Shown here: positions 45,936 through 54,953 of the stretch, one piece after another
How positions within the stretch are numbered: the stretch's first letter is position 1
How the letters are laid out: each line of letters begins with the position of its first letter
Assembly (NCBI RefSeq): GCF_011927785.1
Contig: NZ_JAATJK010000001.1
Location: forward strand, 868,001-932,000
Origin: Micromonospora profundi
GTDB taxonomy: Bacteria > Actinomycetota > Actinomycetes > Mycobacteriales > Micromonosporaceae
Direction: 5' to 3'
DNA length: 64,000 nt
Notes under the pieces: generated by a model
Databases searched by the model: none
The model's input: only the letters and a program-made list of their open reading frames with translations
Told to the model about the DNA's origin: nothing
Position numbers and translations under genes: made by a program

Positions 45936-48900
45936 TCAGAGCACCGGGTTGGCGTCGGTGAGCAGCCGATCGATCTCCGCCAGCACCTCGGCGCGGTCGC
46001 GGTGCACCGGGTCGATGAGCGGCTCACCTTGCCGGTCCAGCGCGCCCCACCGGCCGCCGCTGCCGACCAGGAACGCCACCGGGTGGATGACGAGCATCGG
46101 GTACGCAGGCGGCACGAGCACCGCGCCGGTCCGGTCCACCACACCACGCCGACCGGCCACGTCGACCACCACGAGGCCCTCGTCGGTGAAGCCGTCGACC
46201 GGCCCACCGTCGGTCAGCTCGGTGACGAAGCCGTGGTAGCGGGTGGGCACCACGATCCGTCCGGTCCGGTCGACAGCGCCCCATCCCTCACGGCGTACCG
46301 CGGCCAGCCCGCGGCGGAACGGACGTACCTCTGCGAAGTTCGGCGGGACCTGCACCGCGCCGGTGGGGTCGATCGCCGTCCACCCGCCGTCGGTGACCAC
46401 CCAGGCCAGGCCGTCGCTGAACGGGCGCGCCACGCGGTACGACGGGGGGATCACCGTCGTACCGAGCAGGTTGATCAGGGACCACCGGTCGGTGTCCGGC
46501 CGCCGTACCCAGGCCAGCCCGTCGTGGAACGGCTGCGCCTCGGCGTACCGGGCGGGAATGACCACGTCGCCGTCCTGGTCGACGTAGCCCCACAGTGGTC
46601 CGTCCCGGTCCGGCTGCGGGGGCCGGTCCCGGTCGAGCACCTCGTCGCGACTCCTGGGGTACGGGCCGAAGCCGTCGGCGGACGCGCGTTCGGCGACCGC
46701 GTCGAGCGCCACCCGGACCCGCTCCAGCAGTTCGGCGTCACCGGCGCCGCGCAGGTCGAGGGCGCGTTCGAAGTGCTGGCAGGCCTCCATGAGCCGGCCC
46801 TGGTCGTAGCAGGTCCGTCCGGCGTGCTCGTGCAGGGAGGCCCGCAGCCGGTCGGGCAGCTCGACCGAGTTGGCCTCGGCGAAGAGTTGGTCGGCCTCGG
46901 CGAAGTCGCCGCGCCAGCGCAACACGTGTGCCAGCCGGGCCTGAGCCAGTGCGGTCCGGCGCAGCTCTCCGGTCGCCTCCGCGTAGGTGAGGGCGAGCCG
47001 GCCGTCGGCCAATGCGTCGTCCAGGTCGCCGAGGATCCGCGACGCCACCGCCCGCAGGCTGAGCAGCCGGGCACGCGCCCGGTTGTCGATCGCCGAACCG
47101 AGCTTCTCGGTCAGCCGCCGACGGATCGCCCGCATACTGTCCGGCTCGGTCAGCTCCTCACGCAGCGTGACCGGGTCCAGCCGCCAGCGGTACGCCGCCA
47201 GCACCTGCTCCGGATCGCCCGGGTCGGCCAGGGACGGTCTTCTCGGCTCCGGCGCGGCAGCGGGCGGCGCCGACGTCGGTGCGTCGACGTCCGCCGATCC
47301 GGTCCGTGGCCCGGGAACCACGCCCGCAGGCACACCCGACACCGGCCGTGCCGCAACAGGCGGCTCAGCATCCTTCTCGGCGCCGGTGTCGGCGTCCTCC
47401 TCGGCATCGGTCTTGGCGTCCTCCTCGGGTGGCGCGGAGGTCGCCTCGACGGCTGGGTGGTGTGTAGGGGTCGCCGCGTCCGCCGTGGGGGACGGCTCGT
47501 GCACGTCGGTCGGCGCCGGTGGTGCGGACGTCGGCCGGTCCGGGGCCGCGGGGTCGTCGGAGCCGGCGTTTGCCGACGGTACGTCGGAGGTGTCTGCGCT
47601 CGACGGCTCCGCGTCCGCGCCCTCGTCGGTGTCGGTGGCGGTGTCGCGGAGGTGTTCGCTGTGGGCCTGCGCTCCGGTATCCGCCGGGCCTGGGTGCTGT
47701 GCCTCGGTCGGGGCCGGCTCGACAGCGACGGCGGGCGGTGGCTCGGCCGCATGCACGAGGTACGGGCCCTCGTCGTCGTTTCCACCTGCCCGGTCGTCGT
47801 GGTCCGCGTCGAAGTCGGCGTCCACATTGACGTCGTGGTCCGCGTCGACGTCGTGGTCCGCGTCGACGTCGTGGTCCACATCGACGTCGTGGTCCGCGTC
47901 GACCTCGTCGACAGGCGGCGAGGAGGCGGGCGTGGCTGGAGGTGCGGAGATTGGAGTGGCCGGGGGCGCGGAGATCGGCTGGGCTGGAGGTGCGGAAACG
48001 GGTGCCGTGACGGCAGCGTCGGTCCACCGGTCGGCGGCGGTGGGTTCGGCGTCCACCGTCGACCGGTCGTGCTCGCCCACCGGCCCGGACACGGGTGCGG
48101 CCGAGCTGCTGAGGATCGCCCGATCGTCGGTCGCCTCGACCGGGTCGGTCGCGTCAGTCGTCCCGGCTGTCTCGGTGGCTACGGTCGCGTCGACCGTTTC
48201 GGCTGGCCCGCTCGTCTCGCGCTCGACCGTTTCGACTGGCTCGGTGGTCTCGCGCTCGGTCCTCTCGCCCTTGTCGGGCTCGGCCGGCTTGGCAGGGCTG
48301 AACCAGGCGTCCGGCCGCTGAGCCGGAACCTCGGCCGGTGGGGGAGCCGACGACGCGGGCGGCTCCGAGGGCGGCGGGGGCACGTACCGGCGCGGCACAC
48401 CGGGGGCGATCGGAAGCGCCCGATCGGGGTCCACCTCGGGTGCGGGCGATGTGGGCGCCGAGAGCGGGCGGGCGACCGGCGGGTCCGGGCGCTGCCAGGT
48501 GGGAGGTGGCGCGACCGCAGGTCCCACGTCCCGCCGCGCCTCGTCCGGCCCACTGCCCGAGCCGGTCCTGCTGCCCGCGCCCGGTCCGGGGTAACGCGGT
48601 GGTGCGGTGGGTTGGGCGGCGGCGGTAGGTGCCGGCCCGACCGGCGTCCGCCGCTCGGACGACTCGCGCCAGTCGGTCGGCGGCGACGGCTCGCGTCGAT
48701 CGAGAGGCGGGGAGGGCTCGCGTCGGTCGGGCGGCGGTGACGGCTCGCGCCGATCGGTCGGTGATGGTTCGTCCCGGTCGGCGGGTATCGGAGGGTCCAC
48801 CGTGGCGGGGAGGAACTCCAGTCGGAGCCGGGCGGCCGGCGGGCCGGAGACGGGTACGTCGCGCGGCGGGGAAACCGGCGCGGCCGACACCGGCCGATCC

Positions 48901-50678
48901 CGATCGTGACCAGCCGGAGTGGACGGCCGGCGCTCGTATTGGGTCGGGGCAGGCGAGGTCGGTGCGGCCGAGTGCGGGACGGGCGACTTCGGGGCAGCCG
49001 AATCCGAGGTGAAGGCCGCCGGACGGTCCCGGCCGGGCGCGGCAGGCGATCCGGGGGCCGGCGATACCGGTCGTGCTGGCGAAGCAGGTGCCGGCGATAT
49101 CGGCCGCGCCGGGGAGACGGGCGCAGGCGGGACCGGCGTGGCCCGGCCCGGTGCGGTCGGTGTCGTCGTGGCGGGGCGAGCCGGCCGGTCGTCGTACCGG
49201 GAACGTTCGGCTGGTGCCCGCTCGGGTCGGCTGGCCGGCCGCGACGGCGCGCCCGTCTCGGGGTCGCGGTGGCCGGGCTCCCGGGTACGGTCCGGGCGTA
49301 CCGGGCCCGGTGGCGGCCACGGAAGCATGCCGTCCGGTCGGGAGGCGGGCTGCACGCGGGGCTCGCGGTACGCCTCCGGCGAGGTCTCCTCGCGCGGACG
49401 CCGGTCGGGGTACGCCTCGGCGCGGGCCGCTGCCTCGCGCCGGTGCTGCTCGGTGTCGGGTCTGCGGCGCTCGTCCCGGCGCGACTGCTCCGGTGCCTCC
49501 TGCTCGGGCCGGCGCCGCCATCCGCCGTCGGGCGTCGGCGGCGTGCCGTACCCCTCGTCCGGACGGTGCCGCCGGTCGGCGGACGCGCCAGGGTTGCCGT
49601 CCGGCCGGGGCCGACCGCCCGACCCGGCGCCTTCGGCGGCCCACTCCGAACGGCGGATGTCTTCCGGCCGCTCCATGCGGCGGGCGTCGTCGGGCCGCTC
49701 CGGGCGGCGAACGTCGTCCGGGCGTTCCGGGCGGCGAACGTCGTCGGGCCGCTCCGGGCGGCGAGCGTCCTCCGGCCGATCTGGTCGGCGGATGTCGTCG
49801 GCCCGCTCGGGGCGGCGGGCGTCGTCGGGCCGTCGGTCGGGGCGGTGACGCGGGCTGCTGTCCACGGGCGCCCACGTGCCCGGCGCTTCGGCTGCCCAGC
49901 CGTTGGCAGGCCGCTCGTCGTGGCTGCGGGGCGGCCTGGCGTCGTACCTGTCGGGGGTGCGTCGGTCGTGGCCGGCGGTCTGTCGCTCCGATGTGCCACG
50001 TCCGCGCGGCGTCTCGTCGGGCTCGGGGACCCAGCCGCCGTCGAACCGGGGTGCGGGGGAGACCGGCGGGGCGGCCGGATGTCCCCGGTCGGTCGGCTGA
50101 GGGCGGCGGCTGTCGTACCGCTCAGGGGCCTGCTGCTCGCGGTGCCAGGCGGCCTCCCGGGCCGGCCCTCGCTCGTCGCTGGGGCGCCGGTCGGACCAGG
50201 CGGTCCGCCGGTCCGACTCGGGGGAGCGGCGTTCCTCGCGCCGGGGCGGCTCGGGCAGTGGGCGGCGGTACGGCTCGTGGTCGTAGTGGGGGGCGTCGGA
50301 CCGGCCGCGCGGCGGTGGGTCCAGCGGCCGGTCGTCACCGCGCGGCCAACTGTAGGCAGGGTTTCCGACCGGCTCGTCGTCCGGCCAGGAACGGTCGTGA
50401 GCCTGCTCAGCAGGGGGTTCGTCGGCCCAGGAACGGCCGAGGTACGTGCCGTCCGGGCGGGTGGGTGCCAGCGGTGGCACCTCGGTGCGGCCGACCACTG
50501 TCGCGCGTCCGCGCGGCGGTGGAGGTGGCTGGTGGGATGCGCCGATGTCGCCGGGGTAGCGCTGGCCGGGGAACTGGGGATGCCACTCGGTGGTCGGTTC
50601 GACCACCCAGGACGGTTCGTTCGGGTCCGGCCAGCGGTCGGTGTAGCGACCGTTCATCCGTTGGGCCTGTCGCCACAT
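45936..50678 (-). CDS. Large disordered protein with TPR-like and WG-repeat C-terminal domains
   Basis: About 1580 residues (an internal ATG at 50657 would remove only seven). The first about 1100 residues are low complexity, rich in Arg, Pro, Asp, Glu, with a 9-residue repeat RRPERPDDV in about eight copies and an Asp/His/Val stretch (DVDADHDVDADHDV). Around residues 1180-1330 there are TPR-like helices (SLRAVASRILGDLDDALADGR, DQGRLMEACQHFERALDL). The C terminus has five or six WG-type repeats (WGYVDQDGDVVIPARYAEAQPF, GAVDRTGRIVVPTRYHG). No signal peptide or membrane span. WG repeats are beta-rich protein-interaction modules; the rest is probably a flexible tether. Function unknown. Confidence 0.85.
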   Translation of the reverse strand: MWRQAQRMNGRYTDRWPDPNEPSWVVEPTTEWHPQFPGQRYPGDIGASHQPPPPPRGRATVVGRTEVPPLAPTRPDGTYLGRSWADEPPAEQAHDRSWPDDEPVGNPAYSWPRGDDRPLDPPPRGRSDAPHYDHEPYRRPLPEPPRREERRSPESDRRTAWSDRRPSDERGPAREAAWHREQQAPERYDSRRPQPTDRGHPAAPPVSPAPRFDGGWVPEPDETPRGRGTSERQTAGHDRRTPDRYDARPPRSHDERPANGWAAEAPGTWAPVDSSPRHRPDRRPDDARRPERADDIRRPDRPEDARRPERPDDVRRPERPDDVRRPERPDDARRMERPEDIRRSEWAAEGAGSGGRPRPDGNPGASADRRHRPDEGYGTPPTPDGGWRRRPEQEAPEQSRRDERRRPDTEQHRREAAARAEAYPDRRPREETSPEAYREPRVQPASRPDGMLPWPPPGPVRPDRTREPGHRDPETGAPSRPASRPERAPAERSRYDDRPARPATTTPTAPGRATPVPPAPVSPARPISPAPASPARPVSPAPGSPAAPGRDRPAAFTSDSAAPKSPVPHSAAPTSPAPTQYERRPSTPAGHDRDRPVSAAPVSPPRDVPVSGPPAARLRLEFLPATVDPPIPADRDEPSPTDRREPSPPPDRREPSPPLDRREPSPPTDWRESSERRTPVGPAPTAAAQPTAPPRYPGPGAGSRTGSGSGPDEARRDVGPAVAPPPTWQRPDPPVARPLSAPTSPAPEVDPDRALPIAPGVPRRYVPPPPSEPPASSAPPPAEVPAQRPDAWFSPAKPAEPDKGERTERETTEPVETVERETSGPAETVDATVATETAGTTDATDPVEATDDRAILSSSAAPVSGPVGEHDRSTVDAEPTAADRWTDAAVTAPVSAPPAQPISAPPATPISAPPATPASSPPVDEVDADHDVDVDHDVDADHDVDADHDVNVDADFDADHDDRAGGNDDEGPYLVHAAEPPPAVAVEPAPTEAQHPGPADTGAQAHSEHLRDTATDTDEGADAEPSSADTSDVPSANAGSDDPAAPDRPTSAPPAPTDVHEPSPTADAATPTHHPAVEATSAPPEEDAKTDAEEDADTGAEKDAEPPVAARPVSGVPAGVVPGPRTGSADVDAPTSAPPAAAPEPRRPSLADPGDPEQVLAAYRWRLDPVTLREELTEPDSMRAIRRRLTEKLGSAIDNRARARLLSLRAVASRILGDLDDALADGRLALTYAEATGELRRTALAQARLAHVLRWRGDFAEADQLFAEANSVELPDRLRASLHEHAGRTCYDQGRLMEACQHFERALDLRGAGDAELLERVRVALDAVAERASADGFGPYPRSRDEVLDRDRPPQPDRDGPLWGYVDQDGDVVIPARYAEAQPFHDGLAWVRRPDTDRWSLINLLGTTVIPPSYRVARPFSDGLAWVVTDGGWTAIDPTGAVQVPPNFAEVRPFRRGLAAVRREGWGAVDRTGRIVVPTRYHGFVTELTDGGPVDGFTDEGLVVVDVAGRRGVVDRTGAVLVPPAYPMLVIHPVAFLVGSGGRWGALDRQGEPLIDPVHRDRAEVLAEIDRLLTDANPVL
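47815..47905. repeat. 18-bp tandem repeats inside the WG-protein gene
   Basis: Five or so degenerate copies of a unit containing GACGTCGTGGTCCGCGTC, in frame, encoding the DADHDV stretch on the minus strand. They are minisatellite-like and may vary in copy number between strains. They are not CRISPR, since there are no spacers. Confidence 0.8.
49660..49850. repeat. 27-bp tandem repeats inside the WG-protein gene
   Basis: About eight in-frame copies of a 27-bp unit encoding RRPERPDD followed by V, A or I, on the minus strand. Adjacent units differ by a few bases. Coding continues through them without interruption. Confidence 0.8.
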
Positions 50679-51054
50679 TCGGCCGCAAAGCCGATCCCGG
50701 AGGGCGGTGCGATGCCCGGGGGCGACGAGGTGCCCGGGGGTGTGCCCTCGCCGGGCGTCCGGTCGCCGCCTGCCACGCCTCGGTGGCCGGCTCGCGTCCG
50801 CTCGCTCACGGCGTTGTCACCTCGTTGCAAGTTGTCGCGCTGGGGCCTCGCGTGCCGGTCAGATCGCCCGTTCCGGCAGGGCGTGGCTGCGGATGGAGGG
50901 TAACGGCGTGGGCTCGGTCACCGCCACTATGGCGCTGCCCACGGGAGCAAACGTTATCCGACGGTTCCGGACATTTGGGTCGATAACCGTATCTGGTCCT
51001 CGACGATACCCCACCGTCGAGCGGACCGGGCCGGCCGGGATCGGCGTACCGGGC
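50679..51054. other. Intergenic region without a supported gene
   Basis: 376 bp between the WG-protein start and the XRE-cupin stop. A plus-strand reading frame crosses it but has no ribosome site or family resemblance and continues as antisense through the regulator. GTTATCC (50953-50959) and GATAACC (50983-50989) form a loose pair. I see no RNA gene or clear terminator. Confidence 0.5.
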
Positions 51055-51615
51055 TCAGGGATGTTCCATCACCAGGACGGCGAAGGTGCCGGGGAGCAGG
51101 GCCTCGTAGCGGTGCGGGATGTCGCCGGGAAACGTCGCGTAGTCGCCCGGATCGAGGTCGACGGGATTCGCCTCGGGGCCGACGCGCAGCCGGCCGGCGG
51201 CCACCACCACGTGCTCGACGCTGCGGGGAGTGTGCCCGTCGGCCTCCCGGACGGCGCCGGGCTCCAACTCGATCAGGTAGACGTCCCGCCGCAGGTGCGC
51301 CGCACCGGCGCTGAGCAGCGTGCCGGTGAAGTCGGCCTGCACGGAGTGGATCCGTGGCCCCTCCCCGGCGCGGATCACCCGGATGGCGTCGTCGGCAGGC
51401 TCCACGAGCCGCCCGAACGGTACGCCGAGCGCCACGCCGAGCGCCCAGAGCGTCTCCACGCTCGGGTTGCCGGTCCCGGACTCCAGGTGGGAGAGAGTGG
51501 ACTTGGCCACTCCTGCCCGGCGGGCGAGTTCGGTGAGCGAGATGCCGACGCGCTCCCGTTCGCGGCGTAGGGCGGTGGCGATGGTGGCCAGCGGGGCGGA
51601 GGGTTCCGGCGGCAT
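51055..51615 (-). CDS. XRE-family regulator with C-terminal cupin domain
   Basis: A 186-residue regulator: lambda-repressor-like HTH (GISLTELARRAGVAKSTLSHLESGTGNPS) followed by a double-stranded beta-helix cupin (HLRRDVYLIELEPGAV, HTPRSVEHVVVAAGRL, DYATFPGDIPHRYEA). Members of this type often sense a small metabolite in the cupin. It is divergent from azlCD and two matching 16-bp inverted repeats lie in the gap, so it probably controls branched-chain amino acid export and itself. In other bacteria azlCD regulators are Lrp/AsnC or LysR-type, so this pairing is a variation. Confidence 0.92.
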   Translation of the reverse strand: MPPEPSAPLATIATALRRERERVGISLTELARRAGVAKSTLSHLESGTGNPSVETLWALGVALGVPFGRLVEPADDAIRVIRAGEGPRIHSVQADFTGTLLSAGAAHLRRDVYLIELEPGAVREADGHTPRSVEHVVVAAGRLRVGPEANPVDLDPGDYATFPGDIPHRYEALLPGTFAVLVMEHP

Positions 51616-51637
51616 TTGTTCGCTCCATCGGATGAAT

Positions 51638-51653
51638 GTTCGGTTTGACGAAC
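51638..51653. promoter_or_regulatory. Candidate XRE operator 1
   Basis: Inverted repeat GTTCGGTTTGACGAAC, half-sites GTTCG and CGAAC with a 6-bp spacer, 22 bp upstream of the regulator start. Same geometry as the site at 51665. Confidence 0.65.
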
Positions 51654-51664
51654 GGCTGCGAGCT

Positions 51665-51680
51665 GTTCACCATAATGAAC
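51665..51680. promoter_or_regulatory. Candidate XRE operator 2, abutting azlC start
   Basis: Inverted repeat GTTCACCATAATGAAC ends one base before the azlC ATG (51682). CATAAT inside it (51671-51676) is a good -10, which would give a leaderless or nearly leaderless azlC mRNA with the operator on its promoter. Confidence 0.65.
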
Positions 51681-51681
51681 C

Positions 51682-52413
51682 ATGCGTACGGTACAACGAA
51701 CAGCCGACGCCGGGGTGCTCCGAGATGTGCTCGCCCTCGGCGCGGCGATGGTCGCCGTGGGCGCCTCCTTCGGGGCGGTCGCGGTGGCTGCCGGGATCCC
51801 GGTGTGGGCCACACTGACGATGTCCGCGGTCCTCTACGCCGGCGGCGCGCAGTTCATGGCCGTCGGTCTCGTGGCCGCTGGCAGCCCCCTGGCCGCCGTG
51901 CTGGCCGGGCTCCTGCTCAACGCCCGGCACCTGCCGTTCGGGCTCGCGCTCGGCAACAGCCTCGGACCCCGGCTGGGGCACCGGCTGCTCGGCAGTCACC
52001 TGCTGACCGACGAGGCGACCGCCTTCACGCTCGCCCAGCCGGACGGCGTCGCCCGCCGACGGGCGTTCTGGCTGGCCGGCACGCTGCTCTTCGTCGCCTG
52101 GAACGCGGGCACCCTGGTCGGCGTGCTCGCGGGGGGCGCGGTCGGCGACCCGGCCGCGTTGGGCCTGGACGCCGCGTTCCCGGCCGGGCTCATCGCGTTG
52201 CTGCTGCCGTCCCTGCGCGACCGGGACACCCGTCACGCCGCGCTGGGCGGGGCCGCCCTCGCTGTCGTCGCCACCCCGCTGCTGCCGGCCGGACTGCCGG
52301 TGCTGCTCGCACTCGCCGGCCCGGCCCTCATCGCGCTGCGCCGCCGCCGTACGCCAACCGGCGGTGCCGGCCCCACCACAGTGCCGGCGGCCGGGGAGAG
52401 TGCGACGTGCTGA
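51682..52413 (+). CDS. azlC: AzlC-family branched-chain amino acid exporter, large subunit
   Basis: A 243-residue membrane protein with about seven helices. The family signature is ASFGAVAVAAGIPVWATLTMS with YAGGAQFMAVGL and NARHLPFGLAL. AzlC works with AzlD as a two-component exporter of branched-chain and related amino acids. There is no ribosome site upstream, and the ATG probably starts a leaderless message. It overlaps azlD by 7 bp. Confidence 0.93.
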   Translation: MRTVQRTADAGVLRDVLALGAAMVAVGASFGAVAVAAGIPVWATLTMSAVLYAGGAQFMAVGLVAAGSPLAAVLAGLLLNARHLPFGLALGNSLGPRLGHRLLGSHLLTDEATAFTLAQPDGVARRRAFWLAGTLLFVAWNAGTLVGVLAGGAVGDPAALGLDAAFPAGLIALLLPSLRDRDTRHAALGGAALAVVATPLLPAGLPVLLALAGPALIALRRRRTPTGGAGPTTVPAAGESATC

Positions 52414-52715
52414 TCGCGGTGATCCTGACGCTGGCCGCAGGCACCTACGGCTTCCGGGTCGCCGGTGTGCTGCTGCGGGACCGGCTCGACCTGCCCGAGT
52501 GGGCCCGACTGCTGCTGCCGGTCGCCGCGGCCGCGCTGCTCGCCGCGTTGGCGGCGACAGCGGCGATCACCGAGGCCGGCCGGTTCGCCGGCTGGGCCAG
52601 GCCGGTCGGGGTGCTCGTCGGCCTGCTGCTCGCCTGGCGTCGGGCGCCGTTCCTGCTGGTGGTGGTCGGCGCGGCGGTCACGGCCGCCGTGCTACGCCTG
52701 CTCGGTGTGCCGTGA
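52407..52715 (+). CDS. azlD: AzlD-family exporter, small subunit
   Basis: A 102-residue hydrophobic protein with three to four helices; TYGFRVAGVLLRDRLDLPEW and LLLPVAAAALLAAL are typical of AzlD. GTG 52407 has GGGGAGAG about 6 nt upstream inside the end of azlC, giving a 7-bp overlap. It is the obligate partner of AzlC. Confidence 0.9.
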   Translation: MLIAVILTLAAGTYGFRVAGVLLRDRLDLPEWARLLLPVAAAALLAALAATAAITEAGRFAGWARPVGVLVGLLLAWRRAPFLLVVVGAAVTAAVLRLLGVP

Positions 52716-52721
52716 GCGGGA

Positions 52722-53315
52722 TCAGACCTTGTCGCCGAGTTTTACCTGCGGGGCCGGGGCACGCATCCGCCGGAAGGTGATCGCCCGCATCACCGCGTAC
52801 AGGTAGAGCGAGCCCATCCGCTGGTCGGTCTTCGGGAAGCGCTCCCGGACCAACTTGCCGATCTTGCGGCAGATGAGCACCGAGTCGATGACCACGCCCA
52901 GCGCCAGCGCGCCCCACAGCAGGTTGGAGACCAGCCGGACCACCGGTGGCATCGCCGCGTTCGAGCCGATCAGCACGATCAACGCGCCACCGAAGAACCA
53001 GGTGCCGACGGTACGCCGGGAGTCGACCACGTTGCGGGCCAGCAGCCGCTCCGGGCCACGGTCGCGGGGGCCGCCCTCACGGCGGAACTCCGCGGCGGCC
53101 TCGGCGCGCAGCTTGCGTCGGCGCTCCCGCTCCTCCTCCTTGCTCAGGGGGCGGGTGGGGCCGGCGGGGCGCCGGCCGACGGTCGGCCGCTTGGGCGTCT
53201 CCCGACCCTTGGCCGGGGTGTAGCCCCGGGGCCGCTCGGCGGACTCCTCAGGGGTCACCGAGGAGGCGGCCTCGTCGACGAGGTCGGTGGACTTGCGGCG
53301 AAAGAGCGACGGCAC
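52722..53315 (-). CDS. DUF3043 membrane protein
   Basis: A 197-residue actinobacterial protein from GTG 53315 (begins PSLFRRKSTDLVDEAASS). A basic, charged N-terminal half (LSKEEERERRRKLRAEAAAE) is followed by two transmembrane helices (TWFFGGALIVLIGSNAAMP, LLWGALALGVVIDSVLIC) and a basic tail. This is the DUF3043 layout. It converges with azlD (7-bp gap) and lies 70 bp downstream of murA on the same strand. Function of the family is unknown. Confidence 0.88.
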   Translation of the reverse strand: MPSLFRRKSTDLVDEAASSVTPEESAERPRGYTPAKGRETPKRPTVGRRPAGPTRPLSKEEERERRRKLRAEAAAEFRREGGPRDRGPERLLARNVVDSRRTVGTWFFGGALIVLIGSNAAMPPVVRLVSNLLWGALALGVVIDSVLICRKIGKLVRERFPKTDQRMGSLYLYAVMRAITFRRMRAPAPQVKLGDKV

Positions 53316-53385
53316 GCGGCAAGGGTAGCCAACGGTTCGCGCCCGGTGCACATCGCGGTGCACCGGGCGCGAAAGGTGATCGAGG

Positions 53386-54741
53386 TTACGGACGCTCGAC
53401 GTGCGCGCCCAGGTCGGCGAGCTTCGCCTCGAAGTCCTCGTAGCCGCGGTTGATCAGGTCGACGCCGTACACCCGGGAGGTGCCCTCGGCGGCGAGCGCC
53501 GCGATCAGGTGGCTGAAACCGGCCCGCAGGTCCGGAATGACCAGGTCCGCGGCGTGCAGCTTGCTCGGTCCGGCGATCACCGCCGAGTGCTTGAAGTTGC
53601 GTCGACCGAAGCGGCACGGGGTGCCGCCGAGGCAGTCCCGGTAGACCTGGATGTTGGCGCCCATCGAGTTGAGCGCCTCGGTGTAGCCCAGGCGCTGCTC
53701 GTAGACCGTCTCGTGGACGATCGACAGGCCCCGGGCCTGGGTGAGCGCGACCACGAGCGGCTGCTGCCAGTCGGTCATGAAACCCGGGTGTACGTCGGTC
53801 TCCAGCGCCACCGCGTTCAGCTCGCCGCCCGGGTGCCAGAAGCGGATGCCGCCCTCCTGACCCGGGTCGCCCAGCTTCGGCGGACGGGCGTCGGTGACCT
53901 CGTACTCGCCGCCGACGGACCGGAAGATGTTCAGGAAGGTCATCATGTCGGCCTGCTGAGCGCCGAGCACCTCGACGTGACCACGGGTGGCCAGCGCGGC
54001 GGCGGCCCAGCTGGCCGCCTCGATCCGGTCCGGGATCGGCCGGTGCGTGTAGCCGTGCAGCTTCGGCACACCCTGGATCTCGATCACCCGGTCGGTGTGG
54101 ACCTTGATGATCGCGCCCATCTTCTGCAGGATGCAGATCAGGTCGATGATCTCCGGCTCCACCGCGGCGTTGCGCAGCTCGGTGACACCTTCGGCCATCA
54201 CGGCGGTCAGCAGCACCTGCTCGGTGGCGCCGACGCTCGGGTACGGCAGGGCGAACTTGGTGCCGTGCAGCCCGTTGGGCGCGGACAGGTGCAGACCCTC
54301 GGGCCGCTTGTCGACGGTGGCGCCGAACTCCCGCAGCGCCTGAAGGTGGAAGTCGATCGGGCGCGGGCCGATGTGGCACCCACCCAGGTCGGGGATGAAC
54401 GCGTGCCCCAGCCGGTGCAGCAGCGGCCCGCAGAACAGGATCGGAATCCGGCTCGAACCCGCGTGCACGTTGATCTGGTCGGTGCTGGCGCTCTCCACGT
54501 TGGCGGGGTCGAAGACGAGTTCGCCGTCCTCGACGCCGTCGGTCACCTTGACGCCGTGCAGCCCGAGCAGACCTCGGACCACCTCGACGTCGCGGATCTT
54601 CGGCACGTCGAACAATCGGCTCGGGGTGTCGCCGAGCAACGCGGCGACCATCGCCTTCGAAACCAGGTTCTTCGCGCCGCGCACGCGGATCCGCCCTTCG
54701 AGCGGAGCCCCTCCGTGCACGACCAGGACGTCGTCGGTCAA
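53386..54741 (-). CDS. murA: UDP-N-acetylglucosamine 1-carboxyvinyltransferase
   Basis: First committed enzyme of peptidoglycan synthesis, 451 residues, transferring enolpyruvate from PEP to UDP-GlcNAc. The substrate Lys is in RVRGAKNLVSKAMVAALL, the PEP loop is LGGCHIGPRPIDFHLQ with the active Cys, and DVHPGFMTDWQQP contains the catalytic Asp. The Cys is the residue alkylated by fosfomycin (mycobacteria have Asp there), so this copy should be sensitive. The sequence style is that of the Streptomyces MurA group. The upstream 212 bp carry its promoter; no attenuator was seen. Confidence 0.96.
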   Translation of the reverse strand: MTDDVLVVHGGAPLEGRIRVRGAKNLVSKAMVAALLGDTPSRLFDVPKIRDVEVVRGLLGLHGVKVTDGVEDGELVFDPANVESASTDQINVHAGSSRIPILFCGPLLHRLGHAFIPDLGGCHIGPRPIDFHLQALREFGATVDKRPEGLHLSAPNGLHGTKFALPYPSVGATEQVLLTAVMAEGVTELRNAAVEPEIIDLICILQKMGAIIKVHTDRVIEIQGVPKLHGYTHRPIPDRIEAASWAAAALATRGHVEVLGAQQADMMTFLNIFRSVGGEYEVTDARPPKLGDPGQEGGIRFWHPGGELNAVALETDVHPGFMTDWQQPLVVALTQARGLSIVHETVYEQRLGYTEALNSMGANIQVYRDCLGGTPCRFGRRNFKHSAVIAGPSKLHAADLVIPDLRAGFSHLIAALAAEGTSRVYGVDLINRGYEDFEAKLADLGAHVERP

Positions 54742-54953
54742 CGCAACCTCCAGCGCGTCGGTGCTGCTGTGTTGATGGTGGGGAGCATGACCACTGTCGC
54801 TACCCCGGATGCGGGCATATCGAAACGGCCCGCTTGCGTCGTCGCTCCGGCAGCATAGCCCTCGGTGACGAAAAAGGACTCGGTCACACCGGCGTGTGCG
54901 GTACTAATCGGTGATCCGGCACTTTTGTGTGCCACGAGCGTCACGGAACGTGA

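Noticed and set aside
46002..48740. A 912-residue plus-strand frame opposite the WG-repeat gene
   Set aside because: It is antisense to an ordered WG/TPR coding frame, is Arg/Gly/Val-rich shadow sequence and has no domain or ribosome site. Many other long frames in this GC-rich window, such as 1745-2929, 21013-22830 and 32527-34401, are shadows in the same way.
49660..49850. CRISPR array in the WG-protein gene
   Set aside because: Units are directly adjacent, in frame and degenerate, with no unique spacers and no cas genes nearby.
50707..51570. A 287-residue plus-strand protein across the 376-bp gap
   Set aside because: Its second half is antisense to the XRE-cupin gene, and the first half has no ribosome site or recognisable fold.
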